Below are positions 25,978 through 34,346 of a stretch of 34,510 nt of DNA, one piece after another; positions within the stretch are counted from its first letter, which is position 1, and each line of letters begins with the position of its first letter. Where the stretch lies: NCBI GenBank assembly GCA_903875575.1, contig CAIQWJ010000076.1, forward strand, positions 1-34,510, written 5' to 3'. Made by a program: the position numbers and the translations under genes. This DNA is from an uncultured Acidobacteriia bacterium (GTDB lineage Bacteria > Acidobacteriota > Terriglobia > Bryobacterales > Bryobacteraceae). A model generated the notes under the pieces. It saw nothing but the letters and a program-made list of their open reading frames with translations, had not been told where the DNA came from and searched no databases.

Positions 25978-26006
25978 GACGGTTCTTCGTTTACGTAAGA
26001 ATCGTC
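25978..26006 (+). promoter_or_regulatory. Inverted repeat at the predicted transcription start
   Basis: GACGGTTCTT (25978-25987) and AAGAATCGTC (25997-26006) pair over 10 positions with one G-T wobble around a 9-base loop. The repeat lies between the candidate -10 and the ribosome site AGAGG (26007-26011). It could be an operator or an mRNA hairpin that limits access to the ribosome site. Confidence 0.5.
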
Positions 26007-26016
26007 AGAGGTCATC

Positions 26017-26940
26017 ATGAAAAATCAATTCAGGATTGCAATCCTCGCCGGCGTATGTCTGTTGCCGGCGTCGGGCCAGTTATTGGCACAGGGCGGTGGC
26101 GGAGCGGGACGCGCGGGGCGTGGGGTGGTCGGCATAGGGAATGCGCCACCGAGCCCGACTACCGGGACTTCGTTCGATCCGGCGCAGGTGGCGCGGGGCG
26201 AGAAGACTTTCGGTGAGAAGTGCGCTTCGTGCCATCGGGCGAATGCGCGCGGAGGCACGGGAAAGGGGATCGCTGAGGTGGATCTGCTGCGCTCTCCGAT
26301 GGTGCTGGACGATACGAACGGGCGTGAGATCGGCGAGTTCCTGAAGTACGGGCGCCCCGAGAAGAACATGCCGAAGTTCGACGTGACACCGCAGGAGAAT
26401 GCCGATATGGCGGCGTTTCTGCATCGGCAGATTGTGGCGGCATCGGAGCGCGGTACTTACCAGCGGCTCAATGTGCTGAGCGGGGATGCGAAAGCTGGCG
26501 AGGCGTTCTTTAATGGATCGGTTGGCAAGTGCAATACATGCCACTCGGCGACGGGCGATATGAAGGGACTGGCGGCGAAGAGTAACAACGACGCTTCGAC
26601 GATTCAGGGGTTGATTGTGGGCGGGGGTTCGGCTGGTGGCAGAGGCGGAGGACGAGGCCGGGGCGGGGCGACGGATGCGCCACCGACGCCTTCGAAATCG
26701 GCGACTACGGCGACGGTCACCACAAAGACCGGCGAGAAGTTCACAGGGTTGCCGGTGCAGATCACGGATTTTGTGGTGGTGATTCAGCCGGCGACGGGTC
26801 CGATCAAGTCGTTCCTGAAGGTGGGCGACTGGCCGAAGGTGGAGTTGCACAATCCTTTGCAGGCGCATGTGGATTTGCTGGGCAAGTACACGGACGCGGA
26901 TATTCACAACCTGGCAGCGTATCTGGTGAGCCTGAAATAG
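26017..26940 (+). CDS. Exported diheme cytochrome c with inserted beta domain (paralogue)
   Basis: 307 residues with a signal peptide ending near LLAQ and heme sites CASCH (69-73) and CNTCH (172-176). It follows the layout of the cytochrome at 9734: Gly/Arg-rich stretch near the N-terminus, a second tract (GGRGGGRGRGG) after heme 2, a beta segment (TGEKFTGLPVQITDFVVV) and the closing helix DADIHNLAAYLVSLK. A possible axial Met for heme 1 is in KNMPKF. For heme 2 the Met of the paralogue's DPMKAH is Leu here (NPLQAH), while the His is kept. It is followed after 18 bases by the quinoprotein gene, its probable redox partner. Confidence 0.88.
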   Translation: MKNQFRIAILAGVCLLPASGQLLAQGGGGAGRAGRGVVGIGNAPPSPTTGTSFDPAQVARGEKTFGEKCASCHRANARGGTGKGIAEVDLLRSPMVLDDTNGREIGEFLKYGRPEKNMPKFDVTPQENADMAAFLHRQIVAASERGTYQRLNVLSGDAKAGEAFFNGSVGKCNTCHSATGDMKGLAAKSNNDASTIQGLIVGGGSAGGRGGGRGRGGATDAPPTPSKSATTATVTTKTGEKFTGLPVQITDFVVVIQPATGPIKSFLKVGDWPKVELHNPLQAHVDLLGKYTDADIHNLAAYLVSLK

Positions 26941-26958
26941 AACCGAGGATCAGACAAA

Positions 26959-28590
26959 ATGAACATTCGTCACTTCGCTATCTTAGTTTCGTTTTGCGGC
27001 GTTTTATCGGCGCAGGGTCTGGATCCGGCGCTGCTGAAGAAGCCTGCCACCGATGCGTGGCCCACTTATCACGGCGACTATTCCGGTAAGCGTTACAGCG
27101 AGCTGGACCAGGTGAACCAGTCCAACGTCAACAAGCTGACTTTGCAGTGGTTTTATAAGGCGAACATGACGCCGGACCCGACGCGAACGGGCGGCGAGTA
27201 CAAGGATGGAGACCCGACGTTTTGGGGCACGCCTTCGACCGCTGCGAATATCAAAGGCGCGCCGCTGATGGTGAATGGCGTACTTTATATGAGCTCCGTG
27301 GATAATGCGTGGGCGGTGGATGCTCGCACGGGCCGGGAGCTTTGGCATTACACGTGGAAGACGACGGGCGGGATTCACATTGGGAATCGTGGTCTGGGGA
27401 TGTATGGCAACTGGTTGTTTATGGAGACGCCGGATTGTTATGTGGTGTCGCTCGACGCGAGCACTGGCAAGGAGCGCTGGCACAAGCAGATTGCGGACGT
27501 GAAGCAGCAGTATTTCTGCACGCCGGAGCCGATCATTGTCGGGAATCATGTGCTGATCGGACTGGGTGGCGATTCGCTGGATGTGCAGGGCTGGCTGGAA
27601 TCGCGCGATCCGGAGACTGGGGATATTCAGTGGAAGTGGTATACGACGCCGCAGAATCCGGGCGATGCGGGGTATGACAGCTGGCCGGACGATTATGCGC
27701 GTAAGCATGGCGGCGGGATGACGTGGCAACCGCCGACTTACGATCCGGAGTTAAATCTCATATATGTGGCGACGGGGAATCCAAACCCCGTGGGGGCGAC
27801 GCAAAGCAGGAAGGGCGACAACTTATTCACGTGTTCGCTGGTGGCGCTGAATCCCGATACAGGGAAGATGGCGTGGTACTTCCAAACTTCGCCGCATGAC
27901 AGTCATGACTGGGACAGCACGCAGGTGCCGGTGCTGGTGGATGCGGAGTTCGGCGGGCAGCAGCGGAAGCTGGTGATTCAGGCTACGCGCAATGGGTATT
28001 TTTTTGTGCTGGATCGGGTGACGGGTAAGAATCTGGTGACGAAGCCTCTGGTGGAGTATGTGAACTGGTCGAAGGGGATTGACGCGAAGGGGCAGCCGAT
28101 TCCGAATGATAAGAAGGAACCGTCGATTGATGGCGTGCTGGTGGGTCCGGGGTCAGCTACGAACTGGCCGCCGCCGAGTTTCTCGCCGCAGACCGGGTTG
28201 TTCTATGTGGGGACTTCGGAGAGTTACGGGATGAGCTATCTCACCGATACGGATGAGCGACCGGAAGGGTATGGGTTCACGGGCGGTGGCGGAGGCAGCG
28301 GCGGGCATAGTGGGATTCGCGCGATCGATTACAAGACCGGGCAGATGAAGTGGATGCACGATACGGCGGTGGGTGCGCAGGGGTTATTGACGACGGCTGG
28401 GCATTTGCTGTTTGGGACTGATGGGTATTCCAACTTCATCGCGTTCGATCCGGCGAATGGGAAGATTTTATGGCATTCGGCGTTGTTGTCGAATCCGAGT
28501 AATGGACCGCAGACGTGGATGATCGACGGGAAGCAGTTTATTACGATTGCCGGCGGGGATACGCTGTATGCGTTTACGCTGAGCGATTAA
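26959..28590 (+). CDS. PQQ-binding beta-propeller quinoprotein (paralogue)
   Basis: 543 residues with a signal peptide (to about SAQG), then AWPTYHGDYSGKRYSEL. Trp-docking repeats recur (DARTGRELW, DASTGKERW, DPETGDIQW, DPDTG-type). ATGNP gives N274 and KGDNLF gives D287, the expected Ca2+ ligand and catalytic Asp. Compared with the gene at 8040 it lacks the Gly/Arg tract near residue 80 and has instead a Thr/Asp-rich loop. A short Gly run lies near residue 445. GAGG lies 10 bases before the ATG. It is co-transcribed with the cytochrome c upstream and ends before a strong terminator. The periplasmic substrate is unknown. Confidence 0.88.
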   Translation: MNIRHFAILVSFCGVLSAQGLDPALLKKPATDAWPTYHGDYSGKRYSELDQVNQSNVNKLTLQWFYKANMTPDPTRTGGEYKDGDPTFWGTPSTAANIKGAPLMVNGVLYMSSVDNAWAVDARTGRELWHYTWKTTGGIHIGNRGLGMYGNWLFMETPDCYVVSLDASTGKERWHKQIADVKQQYFCTPEPIIVGNHVLIGLGGDSLDVQGWLESRDPETGDIQWKWYTTPQNPGDAGYDSWPDDYARKHGGGMTWQPPTYDPELNLIYVATGNPNPVGATQSRKGDNLFTCSLVALNPDTGKMAWYFQTSPHDSHDWDSTQVPVLVDAEFGGQQRKLVIQATRNGYFFVLDRVTGKNLVTKPLVEYVNWSKGIDAKGQPIPNDKKEPSIDGVLVGPGSATNWPPPSFSPQTGLFYVGTSESYGMSYLTDTDERPEGYGFTGGGGGSGGHSGIRAIDYKTGQMKWMHDTAVGAQGLLTTAGHLLFGTDGYSNFIAFDPANGKILWHSALLSNPSNGPQTWMIDGKQFITIAGGDTLYAFTLSD

Positions 28591-28617
28591 GCGGTGGGGT
28601 GGTTTTGTGTGTGTAAT

Positions 28618-28656
28618 GGGGCGAGGCGCGAGCTTCGTCCCCCTTTTTATCTTTTT
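28618..28656 (+). terminator. Intrinsic terminator of the second redox operon
   Basis: The stem GGGGCGAGGC / GCTTCG(T)CCCC has a GCGA (GNRA) loop and one bulged T, followed by CTTTTTATCTTTTT. It lies 28 bases after the quinoprotein stop. Confidence 0.85.
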
Positions 28657-28725
28657 GGGGTGGTTGGAAGCCAGCGAGAAGCCTGGACTCCGGCGAAAAG
28701 CTGATTCCCGGAAGGAGGTTTATGT

Positions 28726-29662
28726 ATGCTGAGTTCAGGTCCTTGTCTGTTCCGCAGCACGCGGTCAAAAGCAATGATGATTGCTCGTCTTCTGCTCCTC
28801 ACAACTTTCGGCGGCCTGGCTTTTGGGCAACCGGCGATACCAGCATTCGACGCTGCTTCGGTTCGGATGGCGGCCGTCGTACAGGCCACAGACTTTACGG
28901 CGACAAGGACCGGAGGTCCAGATACCGGTCGCGTCACTTACAACTAGATGCCGCTGCGAAAGATATTGATGGATGCCTGGGATTTGAAGTACTACCAGGT
29001 CGAAGGACCCGCGTGGTTGGATAATTTCAAGAGCGGGGCATACACAATCGTAGCGACCATGCCTCCGAATACCAGCAAGGCCCGATTCATGGTCATGCTT
29101 CATAACCTCCTGCAGGACCGTTTCAGCATCATCTATCATTATTGAGACGCGACCCAAGGTCGGCTATCGGTTGATAGTTGCACCTGTAGGCTTGCGAATG
29201 CGCACATCGACTCAGGACGAAACCGTGCGGGGCGTGCCGACATCGAGACACGACGCGGAAGGGTTCCCTGTCTTGCCGCCAGGCCACGCGGGGGCTGTCA
29301 CCATGGGAGGCGATGGGACACGCGCCAGATTTCAAAGCTATACTATTCAGGAATTCCTGGAACCGTATCTTAAAAGTTTTGTCGAAGAGGCCGCTGGTTT
29401 GGGTGCTCTTCCGATCCTCGATGAAACGGGCCTGACTGGCCGGTACGATTTTACCCTTGCTTTCAGCAGCCTTCTTCGAGGCGGACATATCGTGGGCGGC
29501 GGGGAGACCATTCCGGCGCCGGGCGCCTCTGAACCAAGCCAGTATCCTACGCTTTTCAGCGCCGTTGAGAAGCAACTCGGCCTCAAACTGGTGAAAGTAC
29601 CAGCGATGCCCGTCAAGACATTGGTAATTGATCATATCGAACAAAAGCCTTCCGATAACTAA
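28726..29662 (+). pseudogene. Broken TIGR03435-family gene
   Basis: The translated pieces follow the TIGR03435 pattern, a Solibacter-expanded family of unknown function. They comprise a signal peptide (MMIARLLLLTTFGGLAFG), AFDAASVRM, MPLRKILMDAWDLKYYQVEGP, a LLQDRFS segment and, further on, DETGLTGRYDFTLAF, LFSAVEKQLGLKL and KTLVIDHIEQKPSDN. There are two lesions. An in-frame TAG lies at 28945-28947 in front of MPLRKIL. A +1 shift near 29143 interrupts the run IIYHY to ETRPKVGYRLIVAP. A strong AAGGAGG still precedes the start, so the damage looks recent. No intact product is expected unless recoding occurs. Confidence 0.88.
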
Positions 29663-29719
29663 CAGTGTTCTGAAAAAGTAAATTGAGTGCCACTCCTGGA
29701 GTAGCGCTTCGGTAGGGGA

Positions 29720-30027
29720 CGCAAATTCCTGATGGCGCTGGTGATGGGGAGAATCCCGGCTATGCGCTGATGCGCGAGGCGCAGGAGCCTTTCCGACTGC
29801 ACCTTTTCAGATCGGGCCGGCTGCTTTGTACACGACGATTCAGCGATTGTCTGGCGTCGGGGTGGATTCAGGAAGTGCCTGGTCCGAATGACGGTGACAG
29901 CCGATACCGTCATTACGCACTCACTGGCAACGGGGCGAGGGCGCTCCGGGAGGAGTTAAACCGGATGGAGACGATTGTCCGGAAGTCGAAGAAACAGCGC
30001 TTGCGTGTGGTGGAGTCGGCGTCGTGA
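29720..30027 (+). pseudogene. Frameshifted PadR-family regulator
   Basis: Pieces of an Acidobacterial PadR-type regulator lie in three frames. KFLMALVMG (from 29723) is followed by GENPGYALMREAQE (from 29746) in another frame, then GPAALYTTIQRLSGVGV (from 29814) in a third. GPNDGDSRYRHYALTGNGARALREEL then returns to the second frame and reads to the stop at 30027. GPAALYTTIQRL is the winged-helix core of PadR. At least three frameshifts are needed, so it is dead. Regulators of this group usually precede permease genes. Confidence 0.8.
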
Positions 30028-30112
30028 GGAATTCAGTGCGGGCGGCAGGCTTCCAGCGGTGGCTCTATGGACGGGTATCGCTTCACCCGGATTGCCGAGA
30101 ACCCTACGCTTC
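30024..30112 (+). pseudogene. Truncated permease N-terminus
   Basis: GTG at 30024 overlaps the PadR stop (GTGA), the usual coupling of PadR and permease genes in Acidobacteria. The first codons (FQRWLYGRVSLHPDCRE) resemble the N-terminal 'RLYPASFR' stub seen before some Acidobacterial permeases. Similarity then stops and the frame runs into the opposite-strand gene at 30116. It looks like a 3'-truncated remnant. The assignment is weak because so little is left. Confidence 0.35.
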
Positions 30113-30115
30113 TTC

Positions 30116-31069
30116 TCAGTTTCGTGCACCCCACTTCTGGTGCAGGTCGGCGAGGAGTTTGTCGGGGTCGGTGGCGTCGAGAAGGACGGGGCTGCCATCG
30201 CGCTTCGGCGGTAAGAGCAGGAGGCGTGTGCCGTCTGCGCGGTAGGCTCTGACCTCTTGTCCACCCCCGGTTCGGAACCAACCCGAGTGGTAATGTTCGG
30301 TGCCGAAGCCGTTGGTGCGCGTTGCCGGTCGCCAATATGGCTCGGCGTTGATATCGACTACCCGGACTTTGGCGACATCGACGTCGTTCGCCGAGACGGT
30401 GACGGGGTAGAAGCGGTCCTGAATCGCGAGGGATTCCGAGGTTAGCGTGTAAGCCGGCGGACCTGGCTTGTAGAGGAAGACTCCCGCGAACGCGGCGGTG
30501 ACCACGACGAAGACGATACCGAGGATCAGCGGCGCACCGAAGCCGCCGGAACCGCCTTCCACAGCCGGGAACATCTCCCTGTCGAGTTGAGTTACGCCCG
30601 AAGCCCGAACGGTCGTGAGAAAGCCATCGACATCATCCGGGCTCACGAGTGCCGTTCCGGAGTTGGTAAAAATCACAACTGCGTTATCGCGGTTGGTCAT
30701 GTACCAGTGGCTCTTCCCCAGCGCGGACGTGCGGAAGATGCCGAAGTAGCCGAACAGGCCGCCGCTGGCAAAGAGGCGGATGCAGCCATCGAAATCTTTG
30801 CCCGTTGCCGCGCGGATACCCTGAATGGATTTCGTGCGGATCAGGATGTGGCCGACCGGTCGCCGGATGACGATCCCTTCGTCGGAAATCGCATAGCCCA
30901 GGGGAGACCATGCCCACGAGGCCAGGAGAATCGCGGCTGCGATGCTCGCCTCGAGCGGGCTGTGTATCATCACCGCTATCGCGATGAGCGATACACAGAC
31001 CACGCCCGAGAGGATCTTCGCGGTTCCATCATAGGACGCGCTGAAGGTTGCACGCGGTATGGAAGACAT
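30116..31069 (-). CDS. Membrane protein with PH-like domains
   Basis: About 317 residues. Two helices near the N-terminus (about 18-55) are followed by AISDEGIVIRRPVGHILIRTKSIQGIR, a typical entry of bacterial PH domains. A third helix lies at about 180-200 (GAPLILGIVFVVVTAAFAGVFLY), after which a second PH-like segment starts (YTLTSESLAIQDRFYPVTV). It is last in the flotillin/PspA operon, 5 bases after the PspA stop and without its own ribosome site. PH-like membrane proteins often accompany membrane-stress and lipid-organisation genes. The precise role is unknown. Confidence 0.75.
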   Translation of the reverse strand: MSSIPRATFSASYDGTAKILSGVVCVSLIAIAVMIHSPLEASIAAAILLASWAWSPLGYAISDEGIVIRRPVGHILIRTKSIQGIRAATGKDFDGCIRLFASGGLFGYFGIFRTSALGKSHWYMTNRDNAVVIFTNSGTALVSPDDVDGFLTTVRASGVTQLDREMFPAVEGGSGGFGAPLILGIVFVVVTAAFAGVFLYKPGPPAYTLTSESLAIQDRFYPVTVSANDVDVAKVRVVDINAEPYWRPATRTNGFGTEHYHSGWFRTGGGQEVRAYRADGTRLLLLPPKRDGSPVLLDATDPDKLLADLHQKWGARN

Positions 31070-31074
31070 AACGG

Positions 31075-31731
31075 CTACTGGCGGCTGGCCTTGAGGGCGG
31101 CGAGGCGGCGGTCGATTTCGGTCTCTTTCTCCATCGCGGCGAACTTGCCGTGGATGTCATCGGAGAGGAGTTCGGTGGACGCCTGCGCGGTGGCTTCGGT
31201 GTGGTGTACGCGGTCCTTCATGCGGTCGAAGGCTGCGGCTTTAGCGCCGTCGCCAATGACGCGACCAGCTTCGTTAGCCTTGTTCATGGCACGAGAGCGG
31301 CGATGCTGCGCAATGAGCATATCGCTCTTCGCTTTCGCTTCGTCGAGTTTCTGCTGGAGGCGAATCAGGGCCTGGCGGAGAACTTCCACCTGGGCCTTTT
31401 GATCCTCTACCTGACCGTTAAAGCTTTCGGCCGTCGCCTTGTAGCTCATGGCGCGTTCGATGGCGGCCCGGGCAAGGGCGTCTTCGCCCTTGTCGACGGC
31501 CATTTCAGAGCGACGGCTCCACTGAGCTTCGGAGTCTTCGTTCTCTTTGCGCTTCTTCTCCAGAACGTGCTGATCGGCGATGGAGATTGCGACCTGCGTC
31601 TTGACCTGGAGAAGCTGGTTCTCCATATCGAGGATGATCTGCTTGATCATCTTTTCCGGGTCTTCGGCCTTATCGACAAGGTCGTTGAGATTGGCCCGGA
31701 CTAATGTTGTGACTCGTTCTAATAGGGCCAT
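31075..31731 (-). CDS. pspA: PspA/IM30-family membrane-stress protein
   Basis: 218 residues, the usual length, almost wholly helical and coiled-coil. The N-terminus MALLERVTTLVRANLNDLVD is the amphipathic membrane-sensing helix. DPEKMIKQIILDMENQL and the later Lys/Glu/Ala-rich helices (YKATAESFNGQVEDQKAQVE) are standard for the ESCRT-III-like family. It binds stressed inner membrane and limits proton leakage. AAGGAG lies 7 bases before the ATG. Its position between flotillin and a PH-like protein suggests joint work on membrane domains. Confidence 0.92.
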   Translation of the reverse strand: MALLERVTTLVRANLNDLVDKAEDPEKMIKQIILDMENQLLQVKTQVAISIADQHVLEKKRKENEDSEAQWSRRSEMAVDKGEDALARAAIERAMSYKATAESFNGQVEDQKAQVEVLRQALIRLQQKLDEAKAKSDMLIAQHRRSRAMNKANEAGRVIGDGAKAAAFDRMKDRVHHTEATAQASTELLSDDIHGKFAAMEKETEIDRRLAALKASRQ

Positions 31732-31753
31732 GGTGATTCTCCTTTATCTCTTC

Positions 31754-33184
31754 TTATGACTTCGGCGTGACATCGATCGGGGGCTTCTTGTCGCCGCCCA
31801 TGGTGTGGACCTTCTCCAGAAGATCCTGTAGCTTCATTCCGGACAGAGTTTCGAACAACGCGGGGATTTGGGCCGCGATCTTGACCATGTCGCCGGTCAC
31901 CTGGTTCATGCCGGAGGCTTCGTTGTTGCCCGTGGAGACAATGGTGATCTTGTCGACGTTGGCGAGTGGGGCGGCGAGTGCCTTCACGACATCCGGCATC
32001 ATCATGATGAGCTTGTCGGCGATGGCGGCCTGGTTGTATTCTTTGTAGGCTTCGGCCTTGAGGTTCATGGCCTTGGCTTCGGCTTCACCCTTCTTGAGGA
32101 TGACGTCGGCTTCGGCTTCGCCCTGGGCGCGGATGGCGGAGGCCATACCTTCGGCTTCTGAAATTCGGCGCTGGCGTTCGGCACCGGCGAGAGTTTCGAT
32201 GCGTTTGCGTTCAAACTCGGCGGACTTGGAGACCGTGGCGGTCAGTTCGCGATCGCGGCGAAGGATTTCTGCGTCCTGCACTTTGACTTCATGCTCTTTT
32301 TCGATCTGGCGGATGGTGACTTCTTCCGCGCGGACCTGTTGCTGCATGATGTTGGTCTGGATTTCATAGGACTTGTCGGCGGTGGCCTGCTGCTTCTTGA
32401 CCATGTCCAGATATTCGGCCTTTTTGACGTCGAGATCGCGCTGGGCTTCGGACTGCTTGGCCATGGAGAGTGTTTCGGCGAGAACGCGTTCCTGATCGGC
32501 CTGGGCTTTGGCTACGGCGGCTTCGCGGGCGGCGATGGCACGGCGCATAGCGGTATCGCGCTCGGCTTCGGCGGTGGCGACATCGGCATCGCGCTTGATG
32601 CGGGCGACATCGGGACGACCCATGTTGCTGATGTATTCGTTCTTATCGCGGACTTCCTTGATGGTGAACGAGATGACTTCGAGACCCATCTTGTTCATGT
32701 CGTCAGCGCAGGTGGAGCGCATGCGGTCGCCCACCATTTCGGGCTGCTTGACGATTTCTTCGACGGTCAACTGACCGATGATGCCGCGGAGATGGCCTTC
32801 CATGACGAGGCGGATGAGACCTTCGCGCTCGGCCGGAGACTTGGTGAGGAACTGCTCAGCGGCGGTGAGGATGGATTCGGGATCCGATTTCACTTTGATC
32901 TGGGCGACGGCTTCGACCGTTACTGCGACGCCCTGTTTCGTGTAGAGATCCTGGGTGGGGGCGACATCGAACGACATGAGTTCGAGCGAGAGGCCGCGGC
33001 AGTTTTCCACCATCGGCATGACGAGGGTACCGCCGCCTTTGATAACGCGCGGCGTGCCGCGGAAACCGTAGACGATGAGGGCTTCATTGGGCCCCGCTTT
33101 TCTGTACAATCTGGCGGACATGACCAGAATGAAAACGACGGCCAGCACCGCGATGCCGGCAACCATGAGGACTTGCTCGTTCAT
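31754..33184 (-). CDS. Flotillin
   Basis: 476 residues. A single membrane helix (about 5-23) is followed by the SPFH/PHB domain (about 27-190; GPNEALIVYGFRG, GGTLVMP, MGLEVISFTIKEV) and a long coiled-coil stalk rich in Ala/Glu (about 200-385, AEAERDTAMRRAIAAREAAVA). The C-terminal part contains NVDKITIVSTG. Flotillins assemble on membranes and organise fluid microdomains. The gene overlaps the NfeD-like gene by ATGA, as is usual for NfeD/flotillin pairs. Confidence 0.93.
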   Translation of the reverse strand: MNEQVLMVAGIAVLAVVFILVMSARLYRKAGPNEALIVYGFRGTPRVIKGGGTLVMPMVENCRGLSLELMSFDVAPTQDLYTKQGVAVTVEAVAQIKVKSDPESILTAAEQFLTKSPAEREGLIRLVMEGHLRGIIGQLTVEEIVKQPEMVGDRMRSTCADDMNKMGLEVISFTIKEVRDKNEYISNMGRPDVARIKRDADVATAEAERDTAMRRAIAAREAAVAKAQADQERVLAETLSMAKQSEAQRDLDVKKAEYLDMVKKQQATADKSYEIQTNIMQQQVRAEEVTIRQIEKEHEVKVQDAEILRRDRELTATVSKSAEFERKRIETLAGAERQRRISEAEGMASAIRAQGEAEADVILKKGEAEAKAMNLKAEAYKEYNQAAIADKLIMMMPDVVKALAAPLANVDKITIVSTGNNEASGMNQVTGDMVKIAAQIPALFETLSGMKLQDLLEKVHTMGGDKKPPIDVTPKS

Positions 33185-33813
33185 AACTTCGATTTCTCCT
33201 GTCGATCTGCCGGCGCGCCCTGAGGGGCCGGGGACTGCGAATTACTTTCCGAATTTCCCTGAGAGAGCCATGTTCGCTCTTCGTCCCAGACACGGACCCA
33301 GGCGATGCCTTTCTCATAACGCGTCACGATTACTTCCGCGCCTTTGGGAATGGTTTCGCCATCCTCCGCGCGGGCACCGGTGACACGGCGCGTACCTTCC
33401 TGCGAATAGATCAGTTCACCCGTGCCGCCGGGGCGGATGGGCTGGCTGAGACGGCCGAGGACGCCGGACATCTCGTAATCGGCCTGGTTCAGAGGCGATT
33501 CGTGCGCCAGCAGAACTTTCACCAGAAACCAGAAAACCAGCGAGGCGGCGCCGATGCCGCTGGTGGTGGCGGCTCCGAGTGCAACCACGAACCAGACGCC
33601 GTAGACGTGATCGAGCAGATAGCCCGTGCCACCGAACCAGGCGAGAAATGCAGCCAGAGTTCCGATGTTGAACCACGGAAGGTTCGTGCCATGAATGTGA
33701 ACGCCGTGGTGCATGTGCGGTAGGTGTAAATGGTGACTACCCGCCATGAGTGAGATCACGCTGAGCGCAAAGCCGATGATGAGACAGATGAGATAGAAGT
33801 TCGACCAGGTCAT
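33181..33813 (-). CDS. NfeD-like membrane protein with His-rich loop
   Basis: 210 residues. A first helix (about 7-24) is followed by a loop with eight His in residues 27-41 (HHLHLPHMHHGVHIH), then helices at about 50-66 and 70-103. A C-terminal OB-fold-like domain starts near 117 (GVLGRLSQPIRPGGTGEL, then GARAEDGETIPKGAEVIV) and matches NfeD/YuaF. Such proteins partner flotillins. The His-rich loop is not a usual family feature and could bind Zn, Ni or Cu. It overlaps the genes on both sides by 4 bases (ATGA). Confidence 0.85.
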   Translation of the reverse strand: MTWSNFYLICLIIGFALSVISLMAGSHHLHLPHMHHGVHIHGTNLPWFNIGTLAAFLAWFGGTGYLLDHVYGVWFVVALGAATTSGIGAASLVFWFLVKVLLAHESPLNQADYEMSGVLGRLSQPIRPGGTGELIYSQEGTRRVTGARAEDGETIPKGAEVIVTRYEKGIAWVRVWDEERTWLSQGNSESNSQSPAPQGAPADRQEKSKL

Positions 33814-34310
33814 TGTGGCCTCCGCATTTTGGCGTCGCCGTTGGATTGCGGCTTCAGGACTTCCATCAGGCGTTCCGCCATGCCTGGATTTTCGAGGATT
33901 TCACCGATGAGCACGAGGCATAGCCGGGAATCGGCGTGTTTGGCCACCGTCAGTAAGGCGTGATGGAGGGCCAGGTCACGCTTGAAGCGCTCAGCGCCGG
34001 CGACCAGCCAGAGATCGAGATTATCTTCGAGGGTGCCAACGTCGGAGACGAGGGTGTTCTCGAAGCCTTCGGGATCATCGACCAGGTAGCCGGGATGGAC
34101 TTTGAAGAACCGGGCCAGCAGCATGCGCGTTGAGTTTGTGACATGGGGGCGCGCGCCGGACTCGATCTGCGAGAGGTAACTCTGGGAAATGGTTTTCTTC
34201 AGTTCCTTTTGCATCATGCGCGCGAGTTCCTGCTGGGAGATCTCGCGGTCGAGACCTCGCAGAGTGCCTTCTACTTCGCGCAGGTAACGGATTTTCTCAC
34301 CGAGGGTCAT
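33810..34310 (-). CDS. XRE-family transcriptional regulator
   Basis: 166 residues. The Cro/CI-type helix-turn-helix covers about residues 1-70 (LGEKIRYLREVEG, ISQQELARMMQ, ISQSYLSQIESGARPHVTNSTRMLLARFFKV). A helical C-terminal part of unknown fold (DLALHHALLTVAKHADSRLC) may oligomerise or sense a signal. It is the first gene of the operon. The start has no ribosome site and the predicted transcript leader is about ten bases, so it may be read as a nearly leaderless mRNA. The operator-like repeats beside its promoter suggest self-regulation. Confidence 0.88.
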   Translation of the reverse strand: MTLGEKIRYLREVEGTLRGLDREISQQELARMMQKELKKTISQSYLSQIESGARPHVTNSTRMLLARFFKVHPGYLVDDPEGFENTLVSDVGTLEDNLDLWLVAGAERFKRDLALHHALLTVAKHADSRLCLVLIGEILENPGMAERLMEVLKPQSNGDAKMRRPQ

Positions 34311-34346
34311 ATTGCAATCTGTGGTTAGTTTATTGCAAATTGTAAT
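34311..34346 (-). promoter_or_regulatory. Putative operator of the XRE-flotillin-PspA operon
   Basis: ATTGCAA occurs at 34311-34317 and again at 34332-34338, exactly 21 bp apart (two helical turns). The second copy belongs to an inverted repeat, ATTGCAA-A-TTGTAAT (34332-34346, one mismatch). The sites overlap the -10 element and the start codon region, as expected for a repressor. Confidence 0.6.

Noticed and set aside
29770-30027. Short intact PadR-like gene
   Set aside because: The open frame covers only the C-terminal half. The winged-helix core (GPAALYTTIQRL) is in another frame, so the gene is broken.
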